Shown: positions 8,303 through 17,559, counted from the stretch's first letter. The stretch: DNA of 64,000 nucleotides from JAJEFO01 sp965208685 (GCA_965208685.1 CBDBPL010000007.1:2046001-2110000); one strand, 5' to 3'. Translations and numbers: made by a program. The notes: a model not told the origin generated them from the letters alone.

Positions 8303-9616
8303 ATGACAAGATTCTCCGATCTGGCACTTTCGCCGAAAATCCTTGAGGCCGTCGAAGTCGCAGGGTACGAAACCCCCACCCCGATCCAGAGCGGCGCCAT
8401 TCCGCCGGCGCTGGAAGGACGCGACGTGCTCGGCATCGCGCAGACCGGAACCGGCAAGACAGCAAGTTTTACGCTTCCGATGATCCACATGCTCGCATCG
8501 GGCCGCGCACGCGCCCGAATGCCGCGTTCACTGGTGCTCTGCCCGACACGGGAACTTGCCGCTCAGGTCGCTGAAGACTTCGACACCTACTCACGAAACA
8601 TCAAGCTCTCCAAGGCGCTGCTCATCGGCGGGGTCAGCTTCAAGGAACAAGACGCGCTGATCGACCGCGGGGTCGACGTGCTGATCGCGACGCCAGGTCG
8701 TCTTCTCGACCATTTCGAACGTGGCAAGCTCCTGCTGACAGGCATCGAGATCATGGTGGTGGACGAGGCCGACCGCATGCTCGACATGGGTTTCATTCCC
8801 GACATCGAGCGCATCTTCTCGTTGACGCCATTCACCCGCCAGACGCTGTTCTTCTCCGCCACGATGGCCCCCGAAATCGAACGCCTCACCAACTTGTTCC
8901 TGTCCAATCCGGCTCGCATCGAAGTCGCGCGCCCGGCAACTGCCTCCGAGACGATCGCCCAGGAAGTCGTTCAGTTGAAACCCTCTCGCCGCGACCGGGC
9001 CGCGAAGGAGAAACGCGGACTGCTCCGTGCCATCATCGAGCGTGAAGGCGAGGGTTGCCGCAATGCCATCGTCTTCTGCAACAGGAAGACCCACGTCGAC
9101 ATCGTGGCAAAGTCCCTGCAGAAACACGGCTTCGACGCCGCACCGATCCATGGCGATCTCGACCAGCCGCAACGCACCAGGACCCTCGACAGGTTTCGAG
9201 ACGGCGACCTCAAGTTTCTCGTTGCCTCCGACGTGGCGGCCCGAGGCCTCGACATTCCGAGGGTCAGTCATGTCCTGAACTTTGACGTGCCGTCCAATGC
9301 TGAAGACTACGTGCACCGGATCGGACGCACCGGGCGCGCGGGACGCGAAGGCAAGGCGGTGATGATATCCCTCCCGGCGGACGAAAAGCTGGTCGACGCC
9401 ATAGAGAAACTCATTGCCAAGGACATTCCGCGCGTCGAAAGCCCGATGCAGGCCGCATCAAAGGGCAACGAACAGCCGAAACGCACGCGTGACCGCAAGA
9501 AGCCACAGACGTCTTCCCTGGAAACGGTCGGACGCAGAAGCGGACGCACGGTCGGCATGGGAGACCACTTGCCCAGCTTCATTGCCATGAGCTTCAAGGA
9601 GCGGGCGGCGGTCTGA
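8303..9616 (+). CDS. RhlE-type DEAD-box ATP-dependent RNA helicase
   Basis: A 437-residue RNA helicase involved in ribosome assembly or RNA turnover, often cold-responsive. Motifs in order: Q motif (ETPTPIQ), I AQTGTGKT, Ia PTRELA, II DEAD, III SAT (FFSATM), IV IVFCNRKTH, V ARGLDIP and VI HRIGRTGRAG. The C-terminal tail of about 60 residues is basic (KRTRDRKK), typical of RNA-binding extensions. I start at ATG 8303 (MTRFSDLAL), where homologues start; the upstream in-frame extension is low-complexity. The long untranslated leader is noted separately. Confidence 0.92.
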   Translation: MTRFSDLALSPKILEAVEVAGYETPTPIQSGAIPPALEGRDVLGIAQTGTGKTASFTLPMIHMLASGRARARMPRSLVLCPTRELAAQVAEDFDTYSRNIKLSKALLIGGVSFKEQDALIDRGVDVLIATPGRLLDHFERGKLLLTGIEIMVVDEADRMLDMGFIPDIERIFSLTPFTRQTLFFSATMAPEIERLTNLFLSNPARIEVARPATASETIAQEVVQLKPSRRDRAAKEKRGLLRAIIEREGEGCRNAIVFCNRKTHVDIVAKSLQKHGFDAAPIHGDLDQPQRTRTLDRFRDGDLKFLVASDVAARGLDIPRVSHVLNFDVPSNAEDYVHRIGRTGRAGREGKAVMISLPADEKLVDAIEKLIAKDIPRVESPMQAASKGNEQPKRTRDRKKPQTSSLETVGRRSGRTVGMGDHLPSFIAMSFKERAAV

Positions 9617-9729
9617 GCAAGCCCATTGCTCTTGACGGGACACCATGAACTCGACGGCGGCGCCATGTCAGCCAAGGCAACGGAATCGTGGACCAGGTCT
9701 TCCCGCGCGTCCCGCACATTGCCTTCGCC

Positions 9730-10503
9730 TCACTGGCCGCGCTCATCCGAGCCCATGCGTCGTTCCAGCCAGCGCACGCCAGCACTGATGATCAGGACCA
9801 GCAACAGGTATTCGAAGATCAGAAGGGTATAGATTTCCAGCGGACGGTATTCCGTCACGACCAGTTCATTGGCACGGCGGGTCAGTTCCTGCATCCCGAT
9901 CACGCTGGCAAATGCGCTCATCTTGACGATGTAGATGAACTGGTTGGCCAGCGGCGGCAGGATGCGACGGATCGCCTGAGGCAGGATCACGTAGCGCATG
10001 GTCTGAAAGTAGTTCAGCCCGATTGTCTGCGCCGCCTCGCTTTGGCCGCGAGCTATGGACTGTATGCCGGCGCGGTAGATTTCGGCGGTGAAGGCGCTGT
10101 CTGAAACGGCCAGCGTGATGATCGCCCCCCAGAACGGGTCAATCGGGATGTTCAAGCCCATCGACCGAAACACGATCGGCATCCCGTAAAACACCCAGAA
10201 CAGCATGGGCAGCAACGGGATCGAGCGGATGAACTCGACGTAGACCCGGTTGACCAAGCGCCAGGCGCGTTTCTCAGACAGGCTCGGAAGGGCGACAATC
10301 AGGCCGATGGCAATCGAAAGGGCTGCCGCAATCAGCGAGATCTGGATGGTCGCGCCCATCCCCGAAACCAGGAATTTCACGTTTGTCCACCCGGATTCGG
10401 TGGTCGGATCGATAACGTACCAACCCCAGTTCTGGGACGAGGAGCAGCCGGCAGCCAGCAAGAGAACGGAAAGAGGGAGAAACGCTCTTTTCATGGGATC
10501 CAC
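9730..10503 (-). CDS. Polar amino-acid-type ABC transporter permease (HisM family)
   Basis: Inner-membrane permease of the PAAT family, 257 residues with about five helices. It carries the EAA loop (AGIQSIARGQSEAAQTIGLN) and the family sequence VEFIRSIPLLPMLFWVFYG. The N-terminus is odd: FLPLSVLLLAAGCSSSQ looks like a lipoprotein signal with Cys20, followed by a short WGWYVIDP segment before the first permease helix. I recall related permeases sharing this WGWYV leader. It follows its ATPase gene directly; the binding protein is encoded divergently at 11364. Confidence 0.9.
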   Translation of the reverse strand: MDPMKRAFLPLSVLLLAAGCSSSQNWGWYVIDPTTESGWTNVKFLVSGMGATIQISLIAAALSIAIGLIVALPSLSEKRAWRLVNRVYVEFIRSIPLLPMLFWVFYGMPIVFRSMGLNIPIDPFWGAIITLAVSDSAFTAEIYRAGIQSIARGQSEAAQTIGLNYFQTMRYVILPQAIRRILPPLANQFIYIVKMSAFASVIGMQELTRRANELVVTEYRPLEIYTLLIFEYLLLVLIISAGVRWLERRMGSDERGQ

Positions 10504-11244
10504 TCAGTGCTGCAAGATCTGGCTCAGGAACTTCCGACACCGTTCGGACCTTGGATTGGTAAAGAGGTGCTCCGGCTTGCCCCGTTCCACAGTCTCGCCC
10601 TCGTCCATGAAGATCATGTTGTCGGCTACCTTGCGGGCGAACCCCATCTCATGCGTCACGACCACCATGGTCATGCCGTCTTCGGCCAGCTCGACCATTA
10701 CATCCAGCACTTCGGAGATCATTTCCGGGTCCAGCGCTGACGTCGGCTCATCGAACAGCAGGACCCGAGGCTCCATGCAAAGCGATCTGGCGATGGCCAC
10801 GCGCTGTTGCTGACCACCCGACAGCTGAATGGGGCGCTTGTCGGCCTGATCCGGGATATGCACGCGCTCAAGATAGTGGCGGGCTCTTTCCTCGGCCTCA
10901 TTCCGACTCAGCCCGCGCGCCTTGATCGGACCAAGGGTCAGGTTCTCGAGCACCGTCAAGTGCGGGAAGAGGTTGAATTGCTGGAACACCATGCCAACCT
11001 CGGACCGGATCGTTGCCACAGTCTTCGGATCGTCGGTCAATTCGACCCCGTCAATGCGGATCGTGCCCTTTTGGTGCCTTTCCAACTGGTTGATGCAGCG
11101 CACGACCGTGGACTTGCCGGAACCGGACGGTCCGCAGATGACGACCCTTTCGCCGCTGCCGACCTCTAGGTTGAAGTCTTTCAGTGCATGAAACGTGCCA
11201 TACCACTTGTTCACGTCGACAAGCTCGATCACGGCGTCTGGCAT
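10504..11244 (-). CDS. Polar amino-acid-type ABC transporter ATP-binding protein (GlnQ family)
   Basis: Cytoplasmic ATPase, 246 residues, the usual length for GlnQ/HisP proteins. Walker A is GPSGSGKST (about 38-46), the Q-loop MVFQQFNLFPHLTV, the signature LSGGQQQR, Walker B LLFDEPTSALDPE and the switch His VVVTHEMGFA. The gene ends exactly where the permease gene begins (10503/10504), so the pair is one transcript. Transcription starts in the short region shared with the divergent binding-protein gene, which contains a palindrome (11259-11279). Confidence 0.95.
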   Translation of the reverse strand: MPDAVIELVDVNKWYGTFHALKDFNLEVGSGERVVICGPSGSGKSTVVRCINQLERHQKGTIRIDGVELTDDPKTVATIRSEVGMVFQQFNLFPHLTVLENLTLGPIKARGLSRNEAEERARHYLERVHIPDQADKRPIQLSGGQQQRVAIARSLCMEPRVLLFDEPTSALDPEMISEVLDVMVELAEDGMTMVVVTHEMGFARKVADNMIFMDEGETVERGKPEHLFTNPRSERCRKFLSQILQH

Positions 11245-11258
11245 CAGCTGACCGCCCT

Positions 11259-11279
11259 TATTCTATTCTCAGTAGAATA
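11259..11279. promoter_or_regulatory. Candidate operator between divergent ABC transporter genes
   Basis: TATTCTA (11259-11265) and TAGAATA (11273-11279) form a perfect inverted repeat with a seven-base centre. The site is AT-rich in a GC-rich setting, 15 bases before the ATPase start and 85 before the binding-protein start. It is a candidate site for the nearby XRE-cupin regulator, which is an inference from position only. Confidence 0.45.
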
Positions 11280-11363
11280 TTTTCTTGAGGCTATCTTGCC
11301 GTTGTGCTCAGATCAAGGAGCGATATGGCGACAAGACTCAACCGCCACCAACGGGAGAATTAG

Positions 11364-12134
11364 ATGAATCAGTTTTGGAAAGCTGCGGCCGCCGCAGTGC
11401 TTGGTCTGGCATTGTCGGGCGCCGCGACGGCGCAGTCGGCACTGAACGAAATCCTGGATTCGGGCGTGCTCAAGGTCGGCACAACGGGCGACTGGAACCC
11501 GATGACCCTGCGCGACCCGGCCACGAACAACTACAAGGGCTACGACATCGACATCACGACCGAGCTGGCCAATGATCTCGGCGTCGAGGTCGAGTATGTG
11601 CCGACAGACTGGAAGACGCTGGTCAACGGCGTGGTCGCCGGCAAGTACCACGTCACGGGTTCGGCGTCGATTTCACCGCCGCGAATGAAGGTCGCGGGCT
11701 TTTCGGACAGCTACATCGCCGTCGAGCTGTTCCCCTTCACGACAAGTGACAAGGCCGACAGGTTCGACGGATATGATTCGATCAACCAACAGGGCGTAAA
11801 GGTTGCCACAACCTTGGGCACTACCTTCGAAAAGCGGGTCCGAGAATGGTTCCCGAATGCCGACATCAAGGTGGTCGAGGCTCCGGCGCGCGGATTCCAG
11901 GAGGTTCTGGCCGGGCGCGCGGACGTGTTCATCACCTCGAACATCGAAGGGTCTACGCTCGAGGCCAAGTTCCCGGTCGTGCGTGTCAAGAACGCCGGTC
12001 CCCGGGCTCCCTCTCCAATCGCCATGCTTCTGCCACAGAGCGATCAGGTTTGGATCAACTACGTGAACAACTGGATCAAGGTGAAGAAGGCGCAAGGCTT
12101 CTTTGAGCAGAACCGGGAAAAGTGGGGTCTGTGA
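11364..12134 (+). CDS. ABC transporter periplasmic substrate-binding protein (family 3)
   Basis: Secreted binding protein of 256 residues with a Sec signal peptide (cleavage expected after ATA, about residue 23). The mature part follows the SBP_bac_3 pattern: VLKVGTTGDWNPMT near the start, GYDIDITTELANDLGVEVEYV, and TLVNGVVAGKYHVTGSASISPPRMKVAGFSDSY in the hinge region. The cyclohexadienyl-dehydratase-like (PheC) members share this pattern, but the divergent ATPase and permease make a transport role more likely. The substrate is probably an amino acid or amino-acid-like compound; a creatininase and a regulator follow. Confidence 0.88.
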   Translation: MNQFWKAAAAAVLGLALSGAATAQSALNEILDSGVLKVGTTGDWNPMTLRDPATNNYKGYDIDITTELANDLGVEVEYVPTDWKTLVNGVVAGKYHVTGSASISPPRMKVAGFSDSYIAVELFPFTTSDKADRFDGYDSINQQGVKVATTLGTTFEKRVREWFPNADIKVVEAPARGFQEVLAGRADVFITSNIEGSTLEAKFPVVRVKNAGPRAPSPIAMLLPQSDQVWINYVNNWIKVKKAQGFFEQNREKWGL

Positions 12135-12150
12135 CCTTAAAGCGAAACAG

Positions 12151-12175
12151 GCGCCCGGCTTCCGCAGTCGGGCGC
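12151..12175. terminator. Shared bidirectional terminator
   Basis: GCGCCCGGCT (12151-12160) and AGTCGGGCGC (12166-12175) form a ten-base-pair stem with one G-U pair and a five-base loop. It sits between the convergent stops of the binding-protein gene (12134) and the XRE regulator (12177). T-rich bases follow on the minus side (CTGTTTCGCTTT). Confidence 0.6.
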
Positions 12176-12176
12176 T

Positions 12177-12785
12177 TCAATCTCCGCTCGACACCGCCTT
12201 CGAAATCACCGTCACGAAGCTGACCGTGTTCGTTTTTAGCTCAACCGGGCCATGCGCGGCGCTTGAATCGAAACTCAGGCTGTCGCCCTGGCGCATGTCA
12301 TACGCCTGCTCGCCGCAGCTGTAGACCATCTCGCCTTCGGTGACATGGATGAACTCAACACCCTGATGCTGATACAGCGGCCTCGGGCCCAAAGGCGCTT
12401 CAAGCGTGACGCTGAAGCTCTCGAAACTCACATGCCTTGCCGCGGCCCTGCCGATCAGCTTGTAGCTGTGACCATAGCCGCTGCCCTGCCGCTGAACCGT
12501 CACACCCTCGCCCGCAGCCACGAATGAGACATCCGAGCGCTCAACCGTCCCAGCGAAAAAGTTGATCAGAGGCACGCCGATCCCGCCAGCCAGCGCTTCA
12601 AGCGTCCCAAGCGAGGCCGAGACCTGGCCCCGCTCGATCTTCGAAATCATGGCGGTGGAAACGCCGGAACGACCGGACAGCTCTGCAAGTGTCAGCCCCG
12701 CCAGCACTCGATGTGTCTTGACCGCCGACCCGATCAGTTGATCCAGCGGCGGCCTGTCAACACTCTTGGCAGGCGTGTCTTCCAT
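12177..12785 (-). CDS. XRE-family transcriptional regulator with C-terminal cupin domain
   Basis: A 202-residue DNA-binding regulator. The helix-turn-helix lies at about residues 17-70 (LAGLTLAELSGRSGVSTAMISKIERGQVSASLGTL), and the cupin sensor domain occupies about 125-195 (YQHQGVEFIHVTEGEMVY; GDSLSFDSSAAHGP). Such proteins commonly sense small metabolites such as amines or amino acids. ATG 12785 was chosen because the HTH then starts at the usual distance. It is divergent from the creatininase-family gene and convergent with the binding-protein gene, so it probably controls one or both. Confidence 0.88.
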   Translation of the reverse strand: MEDTPAKSVDRPPLDQLIGSAVKTHRVLAGLTLAELSGRSGVSTAMISKIERGQVSASLGTLEALAGGIGVPLINFFAGTVERSDVSFVAAGEGVTVQRQGSGYGHSYKLIGRAAARHVSFESFSVTLEAPLGPRPLYQHQGVEFIHVTEGEMVYSCGEQAYDMRQGDSLSFDSSAAHGPVELKTNTVSFVTVISKAVSSGD

Positions 12786-12861
12786 GGGCTCAGAGTACCG
12801 GCGAGTTGCAAAAAGGAAAAGCACTACTCAGGATGCCGCGCAGCACTTGGGCGGGCACGTG

Positions 12862-13608
12862 ATGAAACTTGAGCACATGACCTGGTACGAAGTTGACGGG
12901 CGCATAGCGGAAGGTGCGGCGATAATGTTGCCTGCAGGCTCGACCGAGCAGCACGGGCCCATGGGCCGCATCGGCACCGACACGATCTGCGCCGAAGCCG
13001 TTGCACTGGCCGCCGCCGAGATCTGCGATGCCATCGTCGCGCCGTCGCTGACCTATACGCCTGCGCCCTTCAATTGCGCGTTTCCCGGAACGGTCTCGGT
13101 GTCCGCAGTCACCTTCCGCGGCCTGGCGGAAGAAGTCATCACCGCGCTCTTGGCACAGGGGTTTTCCGGTGTGTACGTGGTGAACGGGCATGGCGCCAAC
13201 CTTGAACCGCTCAACCTGGTTGCCGGCACCGTCGCGCCCGGAAGGCTGCGAATCCGCAGCTGGTGGGAGCCGGCACCCGTCAATGACATGCGCAAGGATC
13301 TCTACGGGGATTGGGAAGGCATGCACGCGACACCGTCCGAGATCGCGATCACCCAGAGCCTCCTGGGACCTCTGCCCCCCAACCAGGCATCTGAACCGCC
13401 AGAGCGGCTGAGCCCGGCCTTCTTGCACGCGCACAAGGGCGATCGCCACGGTCCGCCGGACGAACATCGCGCGGCCTTCCCGGATGGCAGGGTCGGTTCC
13501 CACTCGGCGCTTGCCACTCCGGAAGACGGCGAACGGTTGCTGGGTGTTGCTGCCAAGGCGATCGCACGGGACTTTGCGGCCTTTGAGGCACGGTCCCGCG
13601 GACGATGA
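12862..13608 (+). CDS. Creatininase-family amidohydrolase
   Basis: A 248-residue metal-dependent cyclic amide hydrolase-like protein. Metal-ligand motifs of creatininase are visible: GSTEQHGPMG, GTDT, NGHGANLEP, and a later Glu in MHATPSEIAIT. Family members hydrolyse creatinine, formamides or similar small amides. The start at ATG 12862 (MKLEHMTWYEV) matches the family N-terminus. It lies beside a regulator and an amino-acid-type ABC transporter, which suggests hydrolysis of an imported nitrogenous compound; creatinine itself is only one possibility. Confidence 0.85.
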   Translation: MKLEHMTWYEVDGRIAEGAAIMLPAGSTEQHGPMGRIGTDTICAEAVALAAAEICDAIVAPSLTYTPAPFNCAFPGTVSVSAVTFRGLAEEVITALLAQGFSGVYVVNGHGANLEPLNLVAGTVAPGRLRIRSWWEPAPVNDMRKDLYGDWEGMHATPSEIAITQSLLGPLPPNQASEPPERLSPAFLHAHKGDRHGPPDEHRAAFPDGRVGSHSALATPEDGERLLGVAAKAIARDFAAFEARSRGR

Positions 13609-13625
13609 CTTCGGTCTCTTTGGGA

Positions 13626-13643
13626 GCGGGATCTCGATCCCGC
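13626..13643. terminator. Hairpin between the creatininase gene and rnj
   Basis: GCGGGAT (13626-13632) and ATCCCGC (13637-13643) form a seven-base-pair stem with loop CTCG, 18 bases after the creatininase stop. There is no clear T-run, so it may be a weak terminator or an mRNA 3' stabiliser. It is the only notable element in the 246-base gap. Confidence 0.4.
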
Positions 13644-13854
13644 GCAGCCCCGGTCAATGCCGCTCTCAAGCTCGCCCCTCGGCAAGCAGGGAAACTTCGC
13701 GCTCTGATTTCGTCGACCGGCGGGAACAGGAGCGGGGCACCGTCGGCGACGGAGATCACCTGCAGAGCTCATTCGACACGAGCTTCAAAGGGCGCGCGGC
13801 AGGCTGAACAGGCCCGAACGACGCCAAGGCCGCGCTACACTGGGCTCCTGCCGC

Positions 13855-15531
13855 TCAATTCGATCGACTGATCAGGACCGTGACCTCCGGCCTCTTGCCG
13901 ACTTCCGCGTCACAGATCCTGCGCACAACGCTTCGCAACTCGTCTGAAAGCCTGTCGTCAAGCCCCTCATCATCCGACGCACCAAGCGCCGCCGAGCGCT
14001 GGAGCTGCCGATCCAGTTCCTTTTCCAAGACTGCTTCAAGGGACTTCCCCGACACGCCAATTCCAGGCAAACCCGTCAAGTCAACCCAAGGCCCGCCGTC
14101 AGCTTCGTCCCCCTCCAGAATCAGGGTCACCGCAGCGTGACCGTTCATGGCCATTCTCGTCCGATGCCGGACTACGCCGTCCAACGCCCCGACCAGCACC
14201 CTGCCGTCAAGGTAGATGCGTCCCGGCTCTACGTAATCCGCGACCTCCGGCACCTTGTTGGTGAGATCGACGATCGCGCCATTTCCGGCGACGAGCGAGG
14301 CAATGCCGTTCCTTGCGGCCACGCGCGCGTGCTCCTTGAGATGACGGCACTCTCCGTGCATCGGAACCACGATGTCGGGCCGGAGCAAATTGTGCATCCG
14401 GTCCAGGTCGGGTCGGTTCGCGTGCCCGGACACGTGATAGAGAGTCGAGGTGTCATCAATCACGTCGACGCCTTTCTTCGCCAAGGCGTTCACGACGCGG
14501 AGCACGGCCCTCTCGTTGCCGGGAATGGTCTTTGACGAGAACAGGAAGGTGTCGCCCTCGGACAGTTCCAGCCCTTGATACTTGCCACGGGACAGCGCGG
14601 CAGATGCGGCACGTCCTTCGCCCTGCGAGCCGGTCACGAGCAGCATCAGGTGTTCGCGAGGCACGCTCTTGGCCTCGTCCGGCGAGATGGTCTTCGGGAA
14701 ATCGGCAAGGATTCCGGTCATGACGGAATCTTCAACCATTCGTCGCATCGCCCGGCCGAGCAAGCACACGGAACGGCCGGCCGCCACGCCTGCCGAAGCG
14801 AGCGTCTTCAGCCTGGCCACGTTCGAGGCAAAGGTCGTCGCGGCAAAGGTGCCGGACGCAGCTGCCGCCAGATTTCGAATCTCGGCCTCGATGCTGGCTT
14901 CGGATCTGCCGGGCAAGGGCGAAAACACGTTCGTAGAATCGCAGGTCAGGACGTGCACGCCCTGATCCCCGATTCCCTTCCAGAACACCTCGTCGAAGGC
15001 CTCGCCCACAACCGGCGTCGCATCGAGCTTGAAATCGCCCGTATGCACGATTCGGCCACCGGGAGTGTCGATGATCAGGGCCGAGCTTTCCGGAATCGAA
15101 TGGCTGACAGGCGCGAACCCCACTTGAAACGGACCGACAGGAACAGCTTCCGGCCATGGCTGCACGACCTTGACGACGTTGCCGTCAAGGCCCTGTTCCT
15201 CGATCTTGCGCCGCGCCATGTGTCCGGTAAAGGCCCGGGTGAAGACCGCCGCTCGCAACTGCGGCCAGAGATGACCAAGCGCACCAACATGATCTTCGTG
15301 GCCGTGGGTGATGAAGATGGCGTCGATTCGGTCGGCCCGCTCGGCAAGCCAGCTTGTGTCTGCAAATATCAGGTCAACGCCTGGCGTGCTCTCCATGTCC
15401 GGAAAGGCCACGCCGAGGTCCACGACGATCAGGCGCTCCCGGTCCGGTGGACCGTAGCCATAGACATAGGTGTTCATGCCAACCTCGTCCGCGCCGCCGA
15501 GCGCCAGATAGAACAGCCTGTCCTTGGTCAT
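13855..15531 (-). CDS. rnj: Ribonuclease J
   Basis: RNase J is a metallo-beta-lactamase/beta-CASP ribonuclease with 5'-3' exo- and endonuclease activity on mRNA and rRNA precursors. The 558-residue protein has the zinc motif THGHEDHVGAL near residue 75, DTPGGRIVHTGDFKLD, the beta-CASP region (LLVTGSQGEGRAAL-like) and the late motif HVSGHANRPDL. The C-terminal domain follows. It overlaps the coaX stop/start by four bases (ATGA), the coaX-rnj coupling seen in Rhodobacterales. Confidence 0.95.
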   Translation of the reverse strand: MTKDRLFYLALGGADEVGMNTYVYGYGPPDRERLIVVDLGVAFPDMESTPGVDLIFADTSWLAERADRIDAIFITHGHEDHVGALGHLWPQLRAAVFTRAFTGHMARRKIEEQGLDGNVVKVVQPWPEAVPVGPFQVGFAPVSHSIPESSALIIDTPGGRIVHTGDFKLDATPVVGEAFDEVFWKGIGDQGVHVLTCDSTNVFSPLPGRSEASIEAEIRNLAAAASGTFAATTFASNVARLKTLASAGVAAGRSVCLLGRAMRRMVEDSVMTGILADFPKTISPDEAKSVPREHLMLLVTGSQGEGRAASAALSRGKYQGLELSEGDTFLFSSKTIPGNERAVLRVVNALAKKGVDVIDDTSTLYHVSGHANRPDLDRMHNLLRPDIVVPMHGECRHLKEHARVAARNGIASLVAGNGAIVDLTNKVPEVADYVEPGRIYLDGRVLVGALDGVVRHRTRMAMNGHAAVTLILEGDEADGGPWVDLTGLPGIGVSGKSLEAVLEKELDRQLQRSAALGASDDEGLDDRLSDELRSVVRRICDAEVGKRPEVTVLISRSN

Positions 15532-16304
15532 GCACGACCCTTGTTGAATCGATGAATCACGGCCAGGCCGTAGATCGTCAGGTCGTCGTCAATCGAGTCA
15601 AACCGAATGTCACCCTGCGCAAACAGCGGTGCCAGCCCGCCGGTGCCGATGACTTTCATGTCCCGCCCGTACTCCGCCTTGATGCGGGCCACCACGCCCT
15701 CGATCAGCCCGCTGTAGCCCCAGTAGACGCCTGACTGGATGCAGGCCACCGTGTTTGCGCCGATCACCCGCTCAGGTTTCGTGATGTCCACGTGCGGAAG
15801 TGCTGCCGCTCCGGCATGAAGCGCCTCAAGACTGAGATTCACTCCGGGCGAGATGACGCCGCCAAGATAGGCCCCGTCATGCGCCACGACGTCAAAATTC
15901 GTGGCAGTGCCAAAGTCAACGACGATCGCATCGCCGCCATGTCGATCGAACGTTGCCGCAGCGTTGGCGAGCCGGTCCGGGCCTGGCGTGACGCCCGCGT
16001 CGACCCTCGAAGGGACCGGGAGATGGCAGTCCGGCTTGCCCACGACCAGCGGCCTGCAATTGAAGTAGCTGTTGCAGAGGACGCGCAGATTGAACACGAC
16101 ACGCGGGACCGTCGAGGAAATCACGACTTCGTCGATCTCCACGTCCGCGAGACCTTGGGCCTCCATGAGCGTCGAGAGCCAAACAAAATACTGGTCCGCA
16201 GTCCTCTGGTGCTCGGTCGAGGCGCGCCAGACGCCATGAAACGACGTTCCGTCCCAGATTGCAAAGACAGAGTTGGTGTTGCCCGTATCGATGCAAAGAA
16301 GCAT
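15528..16304 (-). CDS. coaX: Type III pantothenate kinase
   Basis: CoaX phosphorylates pantothenate, the first committed step of coenzyme A synthesis. The 258-residue protein shows the ASKHA-fold motifs DTGNTNSVFA (residues 6-15), TPGPDRLANA and VDFGTATNFDVV. ATG 16304 is used because the family begins MLLCIDTGNTN; four further upstream codons are not needed. In related genomes coaX directly follows birA in the nuo gene cluster; here birA is about 21 kb away. Confidence 0.94.
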   Translation of the reverse strand: MLLCIDTGNTNSVFAIWDGTSFHGVWRASTEHQRTADQYFVWLSTLMEAQGLADVEIDEVVISSTVPRVVFNLRVLCNSYFNCRPLVVGKPDCHLPVPSRVDAGVTPGPDRLANAAATFDRHGGDAIVVDFGTATNFDVVAHDGAYLGGVISPGVNLSLEALHAGAAALPHVDITKPERVIGANTVACIQSGVYWGYSGLIEGVVARIKAEYGRDMKVIGTGGLAPLFAQGDIRFDSIDDDLTIYGLAVIHRFNKGRA

Positions 16305-16845
16305 GTTTCCCCTCAAGGCCCCGTTTCAATACTTGGGCGTGAGTGTCCGCAGTTGATCAACGCACCCATGTCAGATCTTGTCAACGTTCGCCAGACTTCA
16401 ATGGCATGGGGCGGTGCTCGGTTCCGACGGTGCCCGAATCCGCCGAGCCTGTCCGGAGCGCCGGAATCCGTGCACGTGAGGCGGCGCACGGTGGGCCGCA
16501 GGCCGGTGCGGAATGCGTGCAGCCCCGAGGCACGCGTCAAGGATTTCGGCGTTCCGACTTCGCTTGCGTGGCACGGACACTCGTCCTCTGGCTGTCCCTT
16601 CGCCTGGATCAGGGAGGAACCACGGCGAATTCCCGGTCCGTTGAACGAAGTCGCAAGGGAACCGCGCCAGCAGTGAAGGATACCGGTCATGGTTCGAGCC
16701 AGGCTCAAGTCCAGGTGTCTGGCGCAACAATGCAAAGCGGGCCCCAATGCTCCGGCCTTGCGCGAATTCACGCCACCGATCCTGCATCGGCAGGTTCCGC
16801 CAGTCTCGTTGCAGCGGCAGAGTCAGCGCTGCGCGGAGGTCCGGC
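16305..16845. other. Gene-free junction between coaX and the betaine-transport block
   Basis: About 540 bases with no supportable gene on either strand. Open frames exist but lack ribosome sites and recognisable protein patterns. It should carry a promoter for coaX-rnj, now that birA is not adjacent. I see no integrase, direct repeat or tRNA that would mark an insertion end. Confidence 0.4.
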
Positions 16846-17559
16846 TCAAGACTCGTCGAGGAAATCGACGATCAACGCGTTGAAATGTTGAGGACGTTCG
16901 AAATGAACAGCATGCGCGCAGGCTGGCACGACCGCGAGGTTGGCGCCGGGGATGGTCCGCCATAGCGTCTCGACTTGAGTCCATTCGTATGTGCGGTCGC
17001 CGTCACCCCACAGGACAAGAACAGGCACCGCAATACGGGCGAGGTGATCAAGGCCGGACCAACCGCGCATGGCTTCCAGCCCCGCGATGATCGCCGTCAG
17101 CCTGGCTTGCTCGGCGATGGCGGCGCAAGCGTGGTACAAGGGTGCGGATTCGCGCTTGAGAAACCATGTCGCGGCGATCCGACGGGCAGCGCGCCGCGCG
17201 CCCTCCGTGCGGGCGCGTTGCATGGAGGTTTCAATCGTCTCAAACCGCCCTGGCAGATCGCCGGTCGCACCGGTTCCGTAGAGCACCAGCTTGCAGACAC
17301 GGTCAGGAGCCAGACGTGTCATCTCTTGCACGATCATGCCGCCCATGGAGTGGCCAAGCAGGTCGAATTCTCGGGGCGCAATCTCTGCAAGCACCCATTC
17401 CGCAAGTCCCTTGATCGTGTCGACGGGTGGCATGTGCGAGTTCCTGCCAAAGCCCGGCAGGTCGACCGCTATCAGGTCGCGTCCCTCCGCCAGGGGGGCT
17501 TGCAAGGCCCATTGGTCGCTGCCGCCCATGAAGCCATGGACAAGGACCAGTGGCCTCAT
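16846..17559 (-). CDS. Alpha/beta-fold hydrolase
   Basis: A 237-residue hydrolase. The oxyanion-hole HG motif is at LVLVHGFMGG, the nucleophile elbow is GHSMGG, the acid is in LVLWGDGDRTY and the catalytic His in ACAHAVHFERP. Members include esterases, lactonases and C-C hydrolases. Its ATG overlaps the stop of the betaine-type permease gene (ATGA), so it belongs to that transport operon and may hydrolyse an ester or related bond in the imported compound. The substrate is unknown. Confidence 0.88.
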   Translation of the reverse strand: MRPLVLVHGFMGGSDQWALQAPLAEGRDLIAVDLPGFGRNSHMPPVDTIKGLAEWVLAEIAPREFDLLGHSMGGMIVQEMTRLAPDRVCKLVLYGTGATGDLPGRFETIETSMQRARTEGARRAARRIAATWFLKRESAPLYHACAAIAEQARLTAIIAGLEAMRGWSGLDHLARIAVPVLVLWGDGDRTYEWTQVETLWRTIPGANLAVVPACAHAVHFERPQHFNALIVDFLDES

